A DNA stretch of 56,931 nt. Origin: an uncultured Bacteroidaceae bacterium. GTDB taxonomy: Bacteria; Bacteroidota; Bacteroidia; Bacteroidales; Bacteroidaceae. Where the stretch lies: contig CAJGDX010000004.1 in NCBI GenBank assembly GCA_904502185.1, forward strand, positions 1-56,931, given 5' to 3'. The notes under the pieces were generated by a model, which was given only the letters and a program-made list of their open reading frames with translations, was not told the origin of the DNA and made no database searches. This document shows positions 8,365 through 17,276 of the stretch, in pieces. Position numbers and translations under genes: made by a program. The first letter of the stretch is position 1. Each line of letters starts with the position of its first letter.

Positions 8365-9350
8365 AAAGAGTCTCTGTCCTGGTTGCCGTACACAATAGCG
8401 CCGAGTGGTTGCCACGCTGTCTGGATTCACTCTGCACGCAGAGCTACGGGAATGTAGAGGTGGTATGCGTGGACGACGCCTCTACAGATGGCTCGCTCGC
8501 CTTTTTGCAGCAGTTTGCAGTAAAGTACGACAATCTGAAATTCTCTTCCCTTACGGTCAACAGCGGGCCTGCCATTGCACGTAACGAGGCTTTCCGTCTC
8601 TCCACAGGCGACTACATAATGATGGTCGACAGTGACGATTGGCTCTCGGCTGATGCTGTGGAACAGGCTGTGTCGGTACTCGATAGACACGACGACACGG
8701 GCTCGGTGCTTTTCCGAATGGTCTATCACGATGCAGTGACGGGTATCGAAGAGGATTTTCCCGATAAACGTACGGCTGATGTTCTTGATGGCGCCGAGGC
8801 TATGCGCCTGGCTCTCGACTGGGATATTCACGGACTTTATCTCGCACGCAGGGCGTTGTACGAGGCCTATCCGTTCGATACGGCAAGTTTCCTCTACAGC
8901 GACGACAATACTGCCCGTCGGCACTATCTGCACTCGGGCAAGGTGCGTTTCTGCGATGGAGTCTACTACTATCTTCAGCACAGGCAGAGCATGTTGCACA
9001 ACCCCGGAATCCATTATGTTGACTGGCTTGAGGCTACGGCAAGCCTTAAACAGATGCTTGTCGACGAGAATCAGCCTTCTGAATATATCAACCACATAGA
9101 GCAGCGCCTGTGGCAGAATATTGTCGCCGTCAGCGGATATTACTGGCGATACGGCCATACGCTGACTGCCGCCGAGCGTGCGTCGGTGCTGCTTCGCATC
9201 AGAAAACATCATGCGGCAGCAGAACCTGGCCGCTTGCCTCTGTCGCTCAAATGCAAGTTCGGATTTATTCCGTTCAAGTGCTGTTTTTCGCTTTTTATGG
9301 CGCAGGCACGTCTCTATTTCTTCCTTCGTAAAGCAATAAAGGGTGTATGA
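8358..9350 (+). CDS. Glycosyltransferase family 2
   Basis: A 330-residue GT-A enzyme. Visible motifs are VSVLVAVHNSAEWLPRCLDS, VEVVCVDDASTDGS, NSGPAIARNEA and the DXD region YIMMVDSDDWLS. The frame is open further upstream through the end of the flippase gene, but this ATG starts at the canonical first strand and overlaps the flippase stop by 7 bp, so the two are probably translationally coupled. Its own stop overlaps the start of the M23 peptidase gene as ATGA. It is the last sugar transferase of the cluster. Confidence 0.9.
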   Translation: MVKRVSVLVAVHNSAEWLPRCLDSLCTQSYGNVEVVCVDDASTDGSLAFLQQFAVKYDNLKFSSLTVNSGPAIARNEAFRLSTGDYIMMVDSDDWLSADAVEQAVSVLDRHDDTGSVLFRMVYHDAVTGIEEDFPDKRTADVLDGAEAMRLALDWDIHGLYLARRALYEAYPFDTASFLYSDDNTARRHYLHSGKVRFCDGVYYYLQHRQSMLHNPGIHYVDWLEATASLKQMLVDENQPSEYINHIEQRLWQNIVAVSGYYWRYGHTLTAAERASVLLRIRKHHAAAEPGRLPLSLKCKFGFIPFKCCFSLFMAQARLYFFLRKAIKGV

Positions 9351-11029
9351 ACAGAATAGCAGGAATATTTATATCGCTGATTGTTGCGCTGTTTGTCGCT
9401 CTTCCCGTTAAGGCCGATGATGCGGAATTCGGATTGCCTTTTGACTTTCCGGTTCTCTTCAGTGGCAATTTTGCTGAACTGCGTTCCAATCACTTTCATG
9501 GAGGAGTCGATTTTAAGACGCAAGGTGCTATTGGCAAGCCCATTCATGCTCCGGCCGATGGTTATATCTCGCGCGTGACTGTTGCTCCAGGTGGATACGG
9601 CAATGCACTCTACGTCACCCACTACAATGGCTATACAACCGTCTACGGACATCTTGAAAAATTCACATCCGAAATAGAAACATTGGTGCGCGAACGTCAG
9701 TATCGAGACGAAACATTTGCAGTGGACCTCTCTTTCGCGCAGGATAAATTCCCTGTGAAGCGTGGCGAAATAATTGCTCTCAGCGGAAACACCGGATATT
9801 CGTTTGGCCCTCATCTCCACTTCGAGGTGCGCGAAACGGAGAGCAACGAACTTGTAAACCCTCTGCGTTTCTACAAAAAACATGTCAAGGATACAAAACC
9901 GCCCAAGGCACTTGCCCTGTCGCTGCATCCTCGACCCGGCAAGGGTGTTGTCGAGGGCTTGCCCCGAAAGGCTGTCCGCCGTGTAGTAGACGGGCGGGTG
10001 AAAGACACTCTCAGAGTGTGGGGCGAGGTTGGCTTTGGAATAAAGGCCCTCGACTACATGGACAATACTTCGAACAACTATGGCGTTTATCGCATAGAAC
10101 TTAATGTGGACGGTGAGCAACTCTTCTCCTGCACCATGGACAGAGTGGCTTTTACCGAAAATCGCCTGATAAATGCATGGGTCGACTACGAAGCCTATTA
10201 TCTTAGTGGCGAGTGGTTCATGCGTTCCCATCTGCTCGAGAACAACCCCCTGCGTCTGCTCTCCGCCGACAACAATCGCGGATGGCTGTGCGTCAATGAA
10301 CAGCGTCTGTACAATGTAGAATACATACTTGCCGATATGCACGGCAACAGCACCCGCTACAGGTTTTTCGTCAAGGGCGATTCCTGTGCGGTGCCTCCGT
10401 TGAATTCTGCCGGGTCGCAATATCTCCGCTGGGATACAGACAACGAATTGCGTGACCTTGGAATGAGGTTGCGTATACCCAAAAGCACACTCTTCGACGA
10501 TGCCACATTGCGTGTGGAACGTACCGAAAAACCCGGTGCACTCTCGGACAGATACAACCTGAACGGTACAACGCAGCCACTCTGGAGCGGTTGCGAACTT
10601 CTCATTCGCCTGAAAAGAACACCTGCCGAGGGTGTGGGTAAATGTTACATCAGATGTGTGCGTGGCAAGGGCGGATATGGAGTAGGCGGTACGCTGAAAG
10701 ATGGCTGGATGGCGGCAGAGGTAACCTCGCTCGGCTGCTACGAGATTGCGCTTGATACGGTGCCACCGGTTGTTAAGCCCGTAAACGAAAAGCAGTGGAA
10801 GCGCAGCGGTTGCCTTACGTTCCACATTGGCGATGGCGAAACGGGTGTGAAAAGCTATAAAGGTTATATCGACGGCGAATTCAAGCTCTTCAAATTCAGT
10901 TCTAAAAATGCCCGTCTTACCTGCAATCTCGGCTCCGAGGGTGTTTCGCGCGGACGTCACAGCTTGCGCCTTGTCGTCACCGACCGTGCAGGAAATGAAA
11001 CAGTAACAGAGAAAATATTTACATATTAA
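9347..11029 (+). CDS. Secreted M23 (LytM-type) metallopeptidase
   Basis: A 560-residue protein with a signal peptide (first 23 residues, ending VKA) and an N-terminal M23 domain. Zinc ligands are visible as H51 and D55 in HGGVDF and the HLHFEVRE motif near residue 150. APADGYISRV and YGNALYVTHYNGYTTVYGHL are typical LytM strands. The remaining 370 residues look like beta-sandwich domains with no named match. It probably cleaves peptidoglycan cross-bridges in the periplasm or on the surface. It overlaps the preceding glycosyltransferase by 4 bp, so envelope remodelling is coupled here to glycan synthesis. Confidence 0.88.
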   Translation: MNRIAGIFISLIVALFVALPVKADDAEFGLPFDFPVLFSGNFAELRSNHFHGGVDFKTQGAIGKPIHAPADGYISRVTVAPGGYGNALYVTHYNGYTTVYGHLEKFTSEIETLVRERQYRDETFAVDLSFAQDKFPVKRGEIIALSGNTGYSFGPHLHFEVRETESNELVNPLRFYKKHVKDTKPPKALALSLHPRPGKGVVEGLPRKAVRRVVDGRVKDTLRVWGEVGFGIKALDYMDNTSNNYGVYRIELNVDGEQLFSCTMDRVAFTENRLINAWVDYEAYYLSGEWFMRSHLLENNPLRLLSADNNRGWLCVNEQRLYNVEYILADMHGNSTRYRFFVKGDSCAVPPLNSAGSQYLRWDTDNELRDLGMRLRIPKSTLFDDATLRVERTEKPGALSDRYNLNGTTQPLWSGCELLIRLKRTPAEGVGKCYIRCVRGKGGYGVGGTLKDGWMAAEVTSLGCYEIALDTVPPVVKPVNEKQWKRSGCLTFHIGDGETGVKSYKGYIDGEFKLFKFSSKNARLTCNLGSEGVSRGRHSLRLVVTDRAGNETVTEKIFTY

Positions 11030-11038
11030 TACACTACC

Positions 11039-12685
11039 ATGAAAAGAATCTTTTTAACCATGTTGAGTGCCCTGCTGTTTGTATCAGCGGCAGAGGCCTG
11101 CACCAACTTCCTTGTCGGCAAAAAAGCATCGGCCGACGGTTCAGTCTTTATCACTTACAGTTGCGACAGCTACGGAATGAACGGATTTCTCTATCACTTC
11201 CCTGCGGCGGTACATCCCGAAGGCACCATGCGCGACCTTTACGACTGGGAGGAGCAGCGTTACCTCGGAACAATCCCCGAAGCGCGTCAGACCTATAATG
11301 TCATTGGCAACATCAACGAACACCAGGTGGCTATTGCCGAAACAACTTTCGGCGGACGCGAAGAGCTTGTAGACACCACCGGAATGATGGACTACGGCAG
11401 CTTGATGCACGTTGCCCTGCAGCGTTCAAAGACAGCTCGCGAGGCTATCAACATCATCACCACTCTTTGTAATGAGTATGGCTATTGCAGCACCGGCGAG
11501 AGCTTCTCTATTGCTGACCCCGACGAGGCATGGATTCTCGAGGTCATCGGCAAAGGCTCATACGAGAAGGGTATTGTGTGGGTGGCTGTACGCATCCCCG
11601 ACGACTGCATCTCGGCACACGCCAACCAGTCACGCATACACAAGTTCGATATGAAGGACAAAGAGAATGTGATGTATGCCAAGGATGTAGTGTCGTTCGC
11701 ACGCAAAAGAGGCTACTTCAGCGGCAAGGACGAAGATTTTAACTTTGCAGCAGCATACTGTCCCTTTGACTTCGGCGGCCTTCGCTACTGCGACGCGCGC
11801 GTATGGAGCTACTTCAATATGTTCGGCAGCGAGGATATGAATAAATATCTCGACTGGGCAAAGGGCGACGCAACAGCCGAGGCTATCCCCCTCTATATGA
11901 AGCCCAAGAAGCCCCTGTCGCTGCAGGATGTTATGAACGGCATGCGCGACCATTACGAAGGCACACCCTTCGATCTCTCTGGCGAGATTGCAGGAGGAAT
12001 GTTTGACATGCCCTATCGCCTTGCGCCCCTCAGTTTCGAGGTTGACGGAGTGAAATACTTCAACGAACGCCCCATTTCAACCTTCCAGTCGGCCTTTGTG
12101 TTTGTGGCACAGATGCGCCGCTCACTGCCTAACCCCGTGGGTGGTGTGCTGTGGTTCGGCTGCGACGATGCTGACATGATGATATACACCCCCGTATATT
12201 GCTGTACCGACCGCGTGCCCGACTGCTACGCCGAGGAGTATGCCGACCCCGTGACATTCTCATGGAAATCGTCGTACTGGGTGTTCAACTGGGTGGCAAA
12301 TATGGTATATCCCAAATACTCATTGGTGATAGATGATATGCGCCGCGTACAGAGAGGTTTCGAAAACCGTACCATCGAAGAGGTTAAGGAGGTAGAGGCC
12401 GAGGCGGTAAGAAGCATGAAAGGCTCACCTGTATATGCTAAGCGTATGCTCACCGACTACAGCTGCAGAAAGGGCGAAGAGGCTCTTTCCGAATGGAAAA
12501 AGTTTGCCGAGTATATGATAGTGAAATACAACGACTTTGTCATAAAACCCGAAAAGGATGGCAAGTTCGAACGTACTCCCTCGGGCGTGGGTGCCAATGT
12601 TAAGCGCATGGGCTATCCCAAGGCATATTTGAAGGAATATGTAAAACAGACTGGCGATAAATATGTTATTCCTGCAAAGAAGTAA
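11039..12685 (+). CDS. Secreted C69 family dipeptidase
   Basis: An Ntn-hydrolase of 548 residues that cleaves dipeptides outside the cytoplasm. The signal peptide ends AEA directly before CTNFLVGKKASADGS; that Cys would become the N-terminal nucleophile after cleavage, as in PepD/U34 enzymes. The length and the SFSIADPDEAWILEVIGKG and CISAHANQSRI blocks fit the family. It follows the M23 gene by 9 bp and is likely in the same operon, so it could process peptides released by that enzyme (inference). The phosphohexomutase promoter follows. Confidence 0.9.
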   Translation: MKRIFLTMLSALLFVSAAEACTNFLVGKKASADGSVFITYSCDSYGMNGFLYHFPAAVHPEGTMRDLYDWEEQRYLGTIPEARQTYNVIGNINEHQVAIAETTFGGREELVDTTGMMDYGSLMHVALQRSKTAREAINIITTLCNEYGYCSTGESFSIADPDEAWILEVIGKGSYEKGIVWVAVRIPDDCISAHANQSRIHKFDMKDKENVMYAKDVVSFARKRGYFSGKDEDFNFAAAYCPFDFGGLRYCDARVWSYFNMFGSEDMNKYLDWAKGDATAEAIPLYMKPKKPLSLQDVMNGMRDHYEGTPFDLSGEIAGGMFDMPYRLAPLSFEVDGVKYFNERPISTFQSAFVFVAQMRRSLPNPVGGVLWFGCDDADMMIYTPVYCCTDRVPDCYAEEYADPVTFSWKSSYWVFNWVANMVYPKYSLVIDDMRRVQRGFENRTIEEVKEVEAEAVRSMKGSPVYAKRMLTDYSCRKGEEALSEWKKFAEYMIVKYNDFVIKPEKDGKFERTPSGVGANVKRMGYPKAYLKEYVKQTGDKYVIPAKK

Positions 12686-12696
12686 AAAAAAAATAG

Positions 12697-12704
12697 TACA
12701 TTTG
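12697..12704 (+). promoter_or_regulatory. Minus-7 box of the phosphohexomutase gene
   Basis: TACATTTG in a 55-bp intergenic gap, 36 bp before the ATG. No convincing minus-33 box was found. Confidence 0.4.
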
Positions 12705-12740
12705 CAGTTGAATAATAAGCATAAAACCAAATAACATATT

Positions 12741-14480
12741 ATGGATAACGAATTGATTAAAATGGTGACAGCCAAAGCAAACGAGTGGCTTTCACCTGCA
12801 TACGACGAAGAAACACGCAAAGAGGTTCAGGCATTGCTCGACAATGAGGACAAGAACCCCCTTATCGATGCCTTCTACAAAGAACTTGAATTCGGTACCG
12901 GTGGCTTGCGCGGTATAATGGGCGCAGGTAGCAACCGTATGAATATCTACACAGTAGGTAAGGCTACACAGGGCCTTGCAAACTACCTTAACCTCTGTTT
13001 CAAAGATAAAGAGCAGATTTCAGTGGTCGTAGGTCACGACTGCCGTAACAACAGCCGTCTGTTCGCTGAAATCTCAGCAAATATCTTCTCGGCAAACGGC
13101 ATCAAGGTATATCTTTTTGAAGACCTTCGTCCCACACCCGAAATCTCATTTGCAATCCGTCACCTAGGCTGCCAGAGCGGTGTGAATATCACAGCCAGCC
13201 ACAACCCCAAGGAGTACAACGGTTACAAAGCCTACTGGGATGATGGTGCACAGATGCTTGCTCCCCACGATGTAAATACTATCAAGCATGTAGAGAGCGT
13301 TAAGGTTGAGGATATCAAGTTCCAGGGCAACCCCGAACTCATCGAGGTAATCGGCGAGGACGTTGATAATGTATTCCTCGACAAAATCCAGTCACTTATC
13401 ATTGCCCCCGATGTAATCGAGCGTCAGAAAGATCTTAAGATTGTCTACACCCCCATTCACGGTTGCGGCCGAACACTCATCCCCAATTCACTCAAGCGCT
13501 GGGGCTTCGAGAATGTATATTGTGTAGAGGAGCAGATGGTAAAGGATGGTAACTTCCCCACGGTAATCTCTCCCAACCCCGAGAACCCCGAGGCTCTTAC
13601 ACTCGCATTGAAACTTGCACGCGAAAAAGACGCAGACATCGTTATGGCATCGGATCCCGACGCCGACCGTTTGGGTATTGCATGTAAGGATGACAAGGGC
13701 GAATGGGTGCTTATCAACGGTAACCAGACATGTATGATATTCCTCTACTACATCATCACACAGTACACCAAGCTGGGCAAGATGACCGGCAAGGAGTTTG
13801 TTGTGAAGACCATTGTAACAACAGAGGTTATCAAGACTATCGCCGAGAAGAACAACCTGAAGATGTACGACTGCTACACAGGCTTCAAGTGGATTGCCAA
13901 GGTTATCCGCGACAACGAGGGCATCATGAAGTACATCGGTGGTGGCGAAGAGAGCTTCGGCTTCCTTGCTGAGGACTTCTGCCGCGATAAGGATGCAGTT
14001 TCAGCATGTAGCCTCATCTGCGAGGTGGCAGCCTGGGCAAAGGACAACGGCAAGACACTCTATGAAATGTTGCTCGACATCTATATGGAGTATGGTTTCT
14101 CTAAAGAGATAACAGTGAATGTTGTTAAACCCGGAAAGAGCGGTGCAGACGAGATTCGTCAGATGATGGAGAACTTCCGTGCTAATCCTCTCAAGACAAT
14201 GGCAGGCGAGCCTGTTGTTGCATACAAGGATTTCAAGGCTCTCAAGCAGATTGACGAGAATGGTAATGTTACCGATATTGACATGCCCGAACCTTCAAAT
14301 GTGCTTCAGTATTTCACAGCATCGGGTCACAAGGTATCTGTTCGTCCTTCGGGAACAGAGCCTAAGATTAAGTTCTACATGGAGGCTAAGGGTAAGCTTG
14401 CCGACCGTGGCGAATATGCTGCTGCATTGGCTGAGGCTGACAAGATTATCGAGGCTATGAAAGAGTCTATGGGAATCTAA
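12741..14480 (+). CDS. Phosphoglucomutase/phosphomannomutase (PgcA type)
   Basis: An alpha-D-phosphohexomutase of 579 residues interconverting 1- and 6-phosphates of glucose or mannose, feeding nucleotide-sugar synthesis. All four active-site elements are visible: phosphoserine loop TASHNPKEYNGYK, Mg loop SDPDADRLG, sugar-binding loop GGGEESFGFL and phosphate-binding loop RPSGTEPKIKFY. The length and the N-terminal GTGGLRGIMG block fit the eukaryote-like PgcA group rather than GlmM, which is encoded separately in this window. It has its own promoter and a strong terminator. Confidence 0.93.
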   Translation: MDNELIKMVTAKANEWLSPAYDEETRKEVQALLDNEDKNPLIDAFYKELEFGTGGLRGIMGAGSNRMNIYTVGKATQGLANYLNLCFKDKEQISVVVGHDCRNNSRLFAEISANIFSANGIKVYLFEDLRPTPEISFAIRHLGCQSGVNITASHNPKEYNGYKAYWDDGAQMLAPHDVNTIKHVESVKVEDIKFQGNPELIEVIGEDVDNVFLDKIQSLIIAPDVIERQKDLKIVYTPIHGCGRTLIPNSLKRWGFENVYCVEEQMVKDGNFPTVISPNPENPEALTLALKLAREKDADIVMASDPDADRLGIACKDDKGEWVLINGNQTCMIFLYYIITQYTKLGKMTGKEFVVKTIVTTEVIKTIAEKNNLKMYDCYTGFKWIAKVIRDNEGIMKYIGGGEESFGFLAEDFCRDKDAVSACSLICEVAAWAKDNGKTLYEMLLDIYMEYGFSKEITVNVVKPGKSGADEIRQMMENFRANPLKTMAGEPVVAYKDFKALKQIDENGNVTDIDMPEPSNVLQYFTASGHKVSVRPSGTEPKIKFYMEAKGKLADRGEYAAALAEADKIIEAMKESMGI

Positions 14481-14503
14481 GATCCTGCTTAAATAATTAT
14501 ATG

Positions 14504-14539
14504 CATCGCCGCGACTGCACTGTCGCGGCGATGTTTTTT
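14504..14539 (+). terminator. Terminator of the phosphohexomutase gene
   Basis: 12-bp GC-rich stem (14504-14515 with 14522-14533), 6-nt loop, then six Ts. A textbook intrinsic terminator 24 bp after the stop. Confidence 0.9.
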
Positions 14540-14608
14540 ATGGGGTGATTGGATTGCTGGTTGATTCTGTTGAACGAGGGAGAGATTCTCTGATATTAAA
14601 CGGTATAT

Positions 14609-14652
14609 AAATATTACATCCCGTCGGTAAAGACCGACGGGATGTAATATTT
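14609..14652 (-). terminator. 20-bp perfect hairpin, probable RNase G terminator
   Basis: Arms 14609-14628 and 14633-14652 are perfectly complementary, with loop AAAG on the plus strand. It lies 38 bp beyond the stop of the leftward RNase G gene in a convergent gap. No clean T-run follows on either strand, but the outer stem is AT-rich. Confidence 0.5.
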
Positions 14653-14689
14653 AATCAGTGCTGTTTCTCGTGTGCGTGGAAAGATGGAG

Positions 14690-16270
14690 CTATTTCATTT
14701 CTGATTCCTCTTTCATGTCAATCTCCTTACCTTCCGAATCGTAGAAACGATATTCGAGAAAAGCGAGGCTCTGGTCGGGAATGACGCGCAATCCGAATCC
14801 ATATTTAACTTGCCACTTGCGATAGAGGGAAATCATTCCCTTATCCTTTATATATGCAGCAACGTATGGATGTACGTGAAGCTTGAATTTCTTTGTTCCT
14901 ATTACGTTGACCAGTGTGTCTATTTTACTCTCAAGCGTTTCGGTGAACAGTACCGATGAGCGTACTTTGCCTTTTCCGAAACAGGTGGGACATACCTCCT
15001 CGACCGGCATGTTTATCGCAGGACGAACCCTCTGTCGGGTTATCTGCATAAGACCAAACTTGCTCAATGGCAGTATGTTGTGTTTGGCACGGTCGTTCTC
15101 CATGTTCTGCACCATGCGCTCGTAGAGTGTCTGGCGGTTTTCGGACTTGTCCATGTCTATGAAGTCGACGACTATTATGCCGCCCATGTCTCGCAGACGC
15201 AGTTGTCGGGCAAGCTCGTCGGCTGCTCCCAGGTTTACTTCCAGCGCATTTTCTTCTTGGGTGTGCGCGTTGTTGCGTGTGCGGTTACCGCTGTTTACAT
15301 CTACTACGTGCAGTGCTTCGGTATGCTCAATTACCAAATATGCTCCTCCTTTGTATGAAACAATTTTTCCAAACGACGATTTTATCTGCTTGGTGATGCC
15401 GAAATTATCGAAAATAGGCAGTTCACCATTGTAGAGCTTTACAATGTTCTTGCGCTCGGGAGCAATGAATGATACGTAGTCGAGAATTTCGTTGTAGGTA
15501 CTCTCGTCGTTCACGTATATGCTTTCGTATGAGGGGTTGAAGAGGTCGCGCAGCAGTGCTGTCGTGCGATTCGATTCTTCGTGTACCACGGTAGGTGGCT
15601 TTGTTGCTTTTTGGGTCTTGCCGACCATTGCTTCCCATGCTGCTGTCAGTGAGCGCAGTTCGTTGTCCAGTTCCGCTACTCGTTTGCCTTCGGCAACGGT
15701 GCGTACTATTATGCCGAAATTTTTCGGCTTGATGCTTTGGAGCAGCTGTTTCAGTCGGGTACGTTCTTCGGGAGATTTTATTTTTGACGATACGGATACT
15801 TTGTCTTCAAAGGGTATCAGTATCAGGTAACGTCCTGCAAACGAGAGTTCGCCTGTCAGGCGCGGGCCTTTAGTGCTTATAGGCTCTTTGGTTATCTGTA
15901 CGAGTATCTCCTGTCCTGTCTCCAATGCATCAGCGATGTTTCCTTCCTTGTTCTTCTCGGGCATTATTGATGCCTTGGATATGGGGAAGGTCTTTTTTCT
16001 GTCGCTTGTAATCTGTTTCAGATATTTCTGAATGGAGTAAAATTGTGAACCTAAGTCAAGATAGTGAAGAAATGCCTCTTTCCCTGAACCCACATCTACA
16101 AAGCAGGCGTTCAACCCGGGCATTATCTTTTTGACGCGTCCCAGGTAAATGTTACCTACCGAATACGATACGTCCTTCTCCTCTTTGTGGAACTCCATCA
16201 ACAGTTTGTCTTCTGTTATAGCAATGGATACTTCCTGGGGCTGAACGTTTATTACGAGTTCACTTGTCAC
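14690..16270 (-). CDS. rng: Ribonuclease G/E family endoribonuclease
   Basis: A 526-residue enzyme for rRNA processing and mRNA decay. The N-terminal S1-like domain carries GNIYLGRVKKIMPGLNACFV. The catalytic Asp pair lies in VVDVNSGNR and VVDFIDMD, and the zinc-link CPTCFGKGK is near residue 430. It lacks the long C-terminal scaffold of enterobacterial RNase E. The start is GTG, preceding the SELVINVQPQEV segment usual for Bacteroidetes homologues; no nearby ATG is suitable. It follows HU and a 30-aa basic protein in the same direction. Confidence 0.93.
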   Translation of the reverse strand: MTSELVINVQPQEVSIAITEDKLLMEFHKEEKDVSYSVGNIYLGRVKKIMPGLNACFVDVGSGKEAFLHYLDLGSQFYSIQKYLKQITSDRKKTFPISKASIMPEKNKEGNIADALETGQEILVQITKEPISTKGPRLTGELSFAGRYLILIPFEDKVSVSSKIKSPEERTRLKQLLQSIKPKNFGIIVRTVAEGKRVAELDNELRSLTAAWEAMVGKTQKATKPPTVVHEESNRTTALLRDLFNPSYESIYVNDESTYNEILDYVSFIAPERKNIVKLYNGELPIFDNFGITKQIKSSFGKIVSYKGGAYLVIEHTEALHVVDVNSGNRTRNNAHTQEENALEVNLGAADELARQLRLRDMGGIIVVDFIDMDKSENRQTLYERMVQNMENDRAKHNILPLSKFGLMQITRQRVRPAINMPVEEVCPTCFGKGKVRSSVLFTETLESKIDTLVNVIGTKKFKLHVHPYVAAYIKDKGMISLYRKWQVKYGFGLRVIPDQSLAFLEYRFYDSEGKEIDMKEESEMK

Positions 16271-16506
16271 TATTTGTAATTTATTTAGGTTGTTGGCGGC
16301 TCTTTGGAGTGAAGGTGAGTCGCGTTGCCTTCGTCTTGTGTCTATAAGGGCTTTTGCAGCCTCTTATATGTGCAGGGCTTTTAACAGGGTTCTTAAGGCT
16401 TTGCCGCAGTTGTTTGGAATCTGTTGTTCCTTAAAACAAAGAACAAACTTGAAAAGGTCTTTTTATGTTCGCTCTTACAAGTCTGTTCTTTGTGTTTGTC
16501 AGGCAA

Positions 16507-16599
16507 TTACTTCTTGCTCTTGTGTCTGTTCTTTCTCAATCTTTTTTTACGCTTGTGCGTAGACATCTTATGTCTTTTTTTCTTCTTTCCGCTAGGCAT
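16507..16599 (-). CDS. 30-aa AURKAIP1/COX24-domain (bS22-like) protein
   Basis: A 30-residue, extremely basic protein, MPSGKKKKRHKMSTHKRKKR followed by LRKNRHKSKK. The KMSTHKRKKRLRKNRHK core matches the COX24/AURKAIP1 C-terminal domain, found in mitochondrial small-subunit protein mS38 and in mycobacterial bS22. It probably binds the 30S subunit. It lies 31 bp after HU in the same orientation, with RNase G downstream. It is shorter than most gene callers accept. Identity rests on motif and context only. Confidence 0.75.
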   Translation of the reverse strand: MPSGKKKKRHKMSTHKRKKRLRKNRHKSKK

Positions 16600-16630
16600 A
16601 GTTTAATTAATTGTTTTATGAATACTTATG

Positions 16631-16909
16631 TTATTTGTTTTTTACTTCCTGGATAAATGTTTTTGCAGGTTTGAAAGCGGGTATGTTGTGCGCGGGTATG
16701 ATGAGAGTTGTCTCCTTGTGGATGTCGCGTGCTGTCTTCTCTGCTCTCTCCTTGATGATGAAGCTACCGAATCCGCGGAGGTAAACAGGCTCCTGGTTAA
16801 CAAGAGACTCCTTAACAACTTCCATGAATGTTTCAACTGTAGAGAGTACAACCGCTTTCTCAATACCGGTCTTTTTTGCTATTTCATTTACAACTTCTGC
16901 TTTTGTCAT
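16631..16909 (-). CDS. HU family DNA-binding protein
   Basis: A histone-like nucleoid protein of 92 residues. The N-terminal helices MTKAEVVNEIAKKTGIEK and the VYLRGFGSF strand are typical of HU/IHF. The DNA-intercalating Pro lies in PAHNIPAFKPAKTF, with the conserved FKPAK beta-arm end. It works as a dimer that bends DNA. It has its own TATATTTG minus-7 box and a long divergent intergenic region shared with ssb. Confidence 0.93.
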   Translation of the reverse strand: MTKAEVVNEIAKKTGIEKAVVLSTVETFMEVVKESLVNQEPVYLRGFGSFIIKERAEKTARDIHKETTLIIPAHNIPAFKPAKTFIQEVKNK

Positions 16910-16958
16910 TGTTTCTGTATTTTAAGTGATACTAAAAATTCGTTTTCATTTCGGCTTG

Positions 16959-16966
16959 CAAATATA
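16959..16966 (-). promoter_or_regulatory. Minus-7 box of HU
   Basis: TATATTTG on the minus strand, 49 bp before the HU start. The upstream region is poly-A/T-rich and has no clear TTTG. Confidence 0.5.
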
Positions 16967-17230
16967 TTGCTTTTTTTGTTTTTGCAGAAATTTTTTGTAA
17001 AAAAACGGTAGATATTTTTCCAAATAGTTGTTTTTTCTCGCTTGTGACGGTCGCAGCTTATGTTTCTCGGCTGTAAAGTGGCTTTTCTGGCCATGTTTTC
17101 TGCATGTTTGCAGATGGGAACAATGAAATGGACATCGGCAGTTGTTTGCATAATTAAGTCTGATGGCTTTTGAAAATTGATTTTTCTGTTGAACTATTGT
17201 TTTTTATAGTATATATTCCTTTTTTATTTG

Positions 17231-17238
17231 TATTTTTG
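17231..17238 (+). promoter_or_regulatory. Minus-7 box of ssb
   Basis: TATTTTTG, 38 bp before the ssb ATG, in an AT-rich stretch. Confidence 0.45.
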
Positions 17239-17276
17239 CACAGAATTGTAAAAATAATAGGATAATCTCTATAGAT

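Larger units (their letters stand above)
16910..17276. other. Divergent HU/ssb intergenic region (367 bp)
   Basis: AT-rich stretch with no convincing coding frame. It holds the minus-7 boxes of HU and ssb. Other Bacteroidetes often have mutY near here (recalled, unverified); no trace of it is readable. Confidence 0.5.

Noticed and set aside
9314..10960. A 548-codon open frame on the minus strand
   Set aside because: It lies antisense to the M23 peptidase gene, whose motifs and operon position are clear. The antisense product has no recognisable domain and reflects codon bias.
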